Source: an uncultured Atopobiaceae bacterium | GTDB lineage: Bacteria; Actinomycetota; Coriobacteriia; Coriobacteriales; Atopobiaceae | Assembly (NCBI GenBank): GCA_910579165.1 | Contig: CAJTTF010000007.1 | Coordinates: 16,564-80,563 of the forward strand | DNA length: 64,000 bases | Reading direction: 5' to 3' | Shown: piece by piece, positions 63,715-64,000 of the stretch | How positions within the stretch are numbered: the stretch's first letter is position 1 | Layout: every line of letters begins with the position of its first letter | Notes under the pieces: generated by a model | The model's database searches: none | What the model saw: only the letters and a program-made list of their open reading frames with translations | What the model was told of the DNA's origin: nothing | Translations under genes and position numbers: made by a program

Positions 63715-64000
63715 ATGAGTTTGGGTAGCACTGCGTTTATTCAGCACGTTAACCGCCGTTTTACGGCGTTAAAACGAAAATTCCAAAAGAACAAAAGTAC
63801 CTTAGATTCCGCGCGCGGTGCACATTTTACATCGTACGCTGGAAAGAGCCTTAAGGATTCTAGGGACACCCATGGCGGCCTTCCATCTCTAAAGATGCAA
63901 CGCAAGCATTCGCTTGGCACCTCACTTGTTGTAGCCTTGAGTTCCCTTCTCATGGTGGCAACCACCTTCTCCACGCCAGCTCTGGCGCAAGCAAAAGACA
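63715..64000 (+). CDS. Secreted protein, N-terminal part only
   Basis: The frame runs off the window after 95 residues. It has a long basic n-region of about 65 residues, then a hydrophobic segment LGTSLVVALSSLLMVATTFS and a cleavage site after ALA, i.e. an extended signal peptide. The mature part is not visible, so no function is given; by position it may be another wall protein. ATG 63715 follows AAGGAG at 63704-63709, so this start is favoured over the internal ATG at 63895. Confidence 0.75.
   Translation, partial: MSLGSTAFIQHVNRRFTALKRKFQKNKSTLDSARGAHFTSYAGKSLKDSRDTHGGLPSLKMQRKHSLGTSLVVALSSLLMVATTFSTPALAQAKD

Overview
The window looks like chromosomal DNA of an anaerobic or microaerophilic actinobacterium of the class Coriobacteriia, most likely Atopobiaceae (Atopobium/Lancefieldella or Olsenella-like). 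This is an inference from gene order and protein style: a long rpl/rps cluster whose ribosomal proteins carry Lys/Ala/Pro-rich tails, an NfnAB-type bifurcating oxidoreductase, a BspA-like sortase-anchored surface protein, PcsB-like secreted cell-wall enzymes, and roughly balanced base composition. No phage, plasmid, insertion sequence or CRISPR array was seen.

Layout. 1-6.3 kb: end of a radical-SAM PflX-like gene, a 57-codon gene, pncB (NAD salvage), argS, rho. 6.4-10.2 kb: a 1264-residue surface protein with leucine-rich and InlB-type repeats. 10.5-24.2 kb: an unknown acidic protein, tRNA-Arg(UCU), clpP-clpX, a second unknown acidic protein, valS-folC, a zinc-ribbon membrane protein, nth, thrS, rbsK and a nucleoside hydrolase. 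24.5-43.5 kb: one co-directional ribosomal block, rplC-rplD-rplW-rplB-rpsS-rplV-rpsC-rplP-rpmC-rpsQ-rplN-rplX-rplE-rpsZ-rpsH-rplF-rplR-rpsE-rpmD-rplO-secY-adk-map-infA-rpmJ-rpsM-rpsK-rpsD-rpoA-rplQ-ecfT-truA. rpsJ is missing from its head and ecfA genes from its tail. 43.7-46.1 kb: a His-rich metal permease and a glycosyltransferase. 46.1-50.3 kb, minus strand: tRNA-Gln, prs, nfnA, nfnB and an FKBP lipoprotein. 50.7-64 kb: glmU, a zinc phospholipase-like gene (minus), a secreted peptidoglycan enzyme, eno, dnaE, an amino-acid permease, fba, an NlpC/P60 hydrolase, and the start of another secreted protein.

The genes are mostly housekeeping: translation, protein quality control (ClpXP), glycolysis (eno, fba), nucleotide and ribose metabolism (prs, rbsK, nucleoside hydrolase, adk), redox balancing between ferredoxin and NAD(P)H (NfnAB), and wall biogenesis (glmU and the secreted hydrolases).

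The unusual material lies mainly between genes. (a) Several genes are followed by an imperfect copy of their own last 32-36 bases, including or approaching the stop codon (nucleoside hydrolase, adk, truA); shorter tandem arrays start at or near the stop codons of pncB, thrS and the 57-codon gene. (b) A ten-G tract fills the spacer of a likely promoter for the last secreted protein, a classic arrangement for phase variation. (c) infA is preceded by four 33-nt tandem repeats, then a 31-codon reading frame with a very strong ribosome-binding site whose stop overlaps the infA start, and an 8-bp stem. (d) Five ribosomal proteins (L22, L16, L29, S5, L17) have long low-complexity extensions; in L17 this is seven 11-residue tandem repeats.
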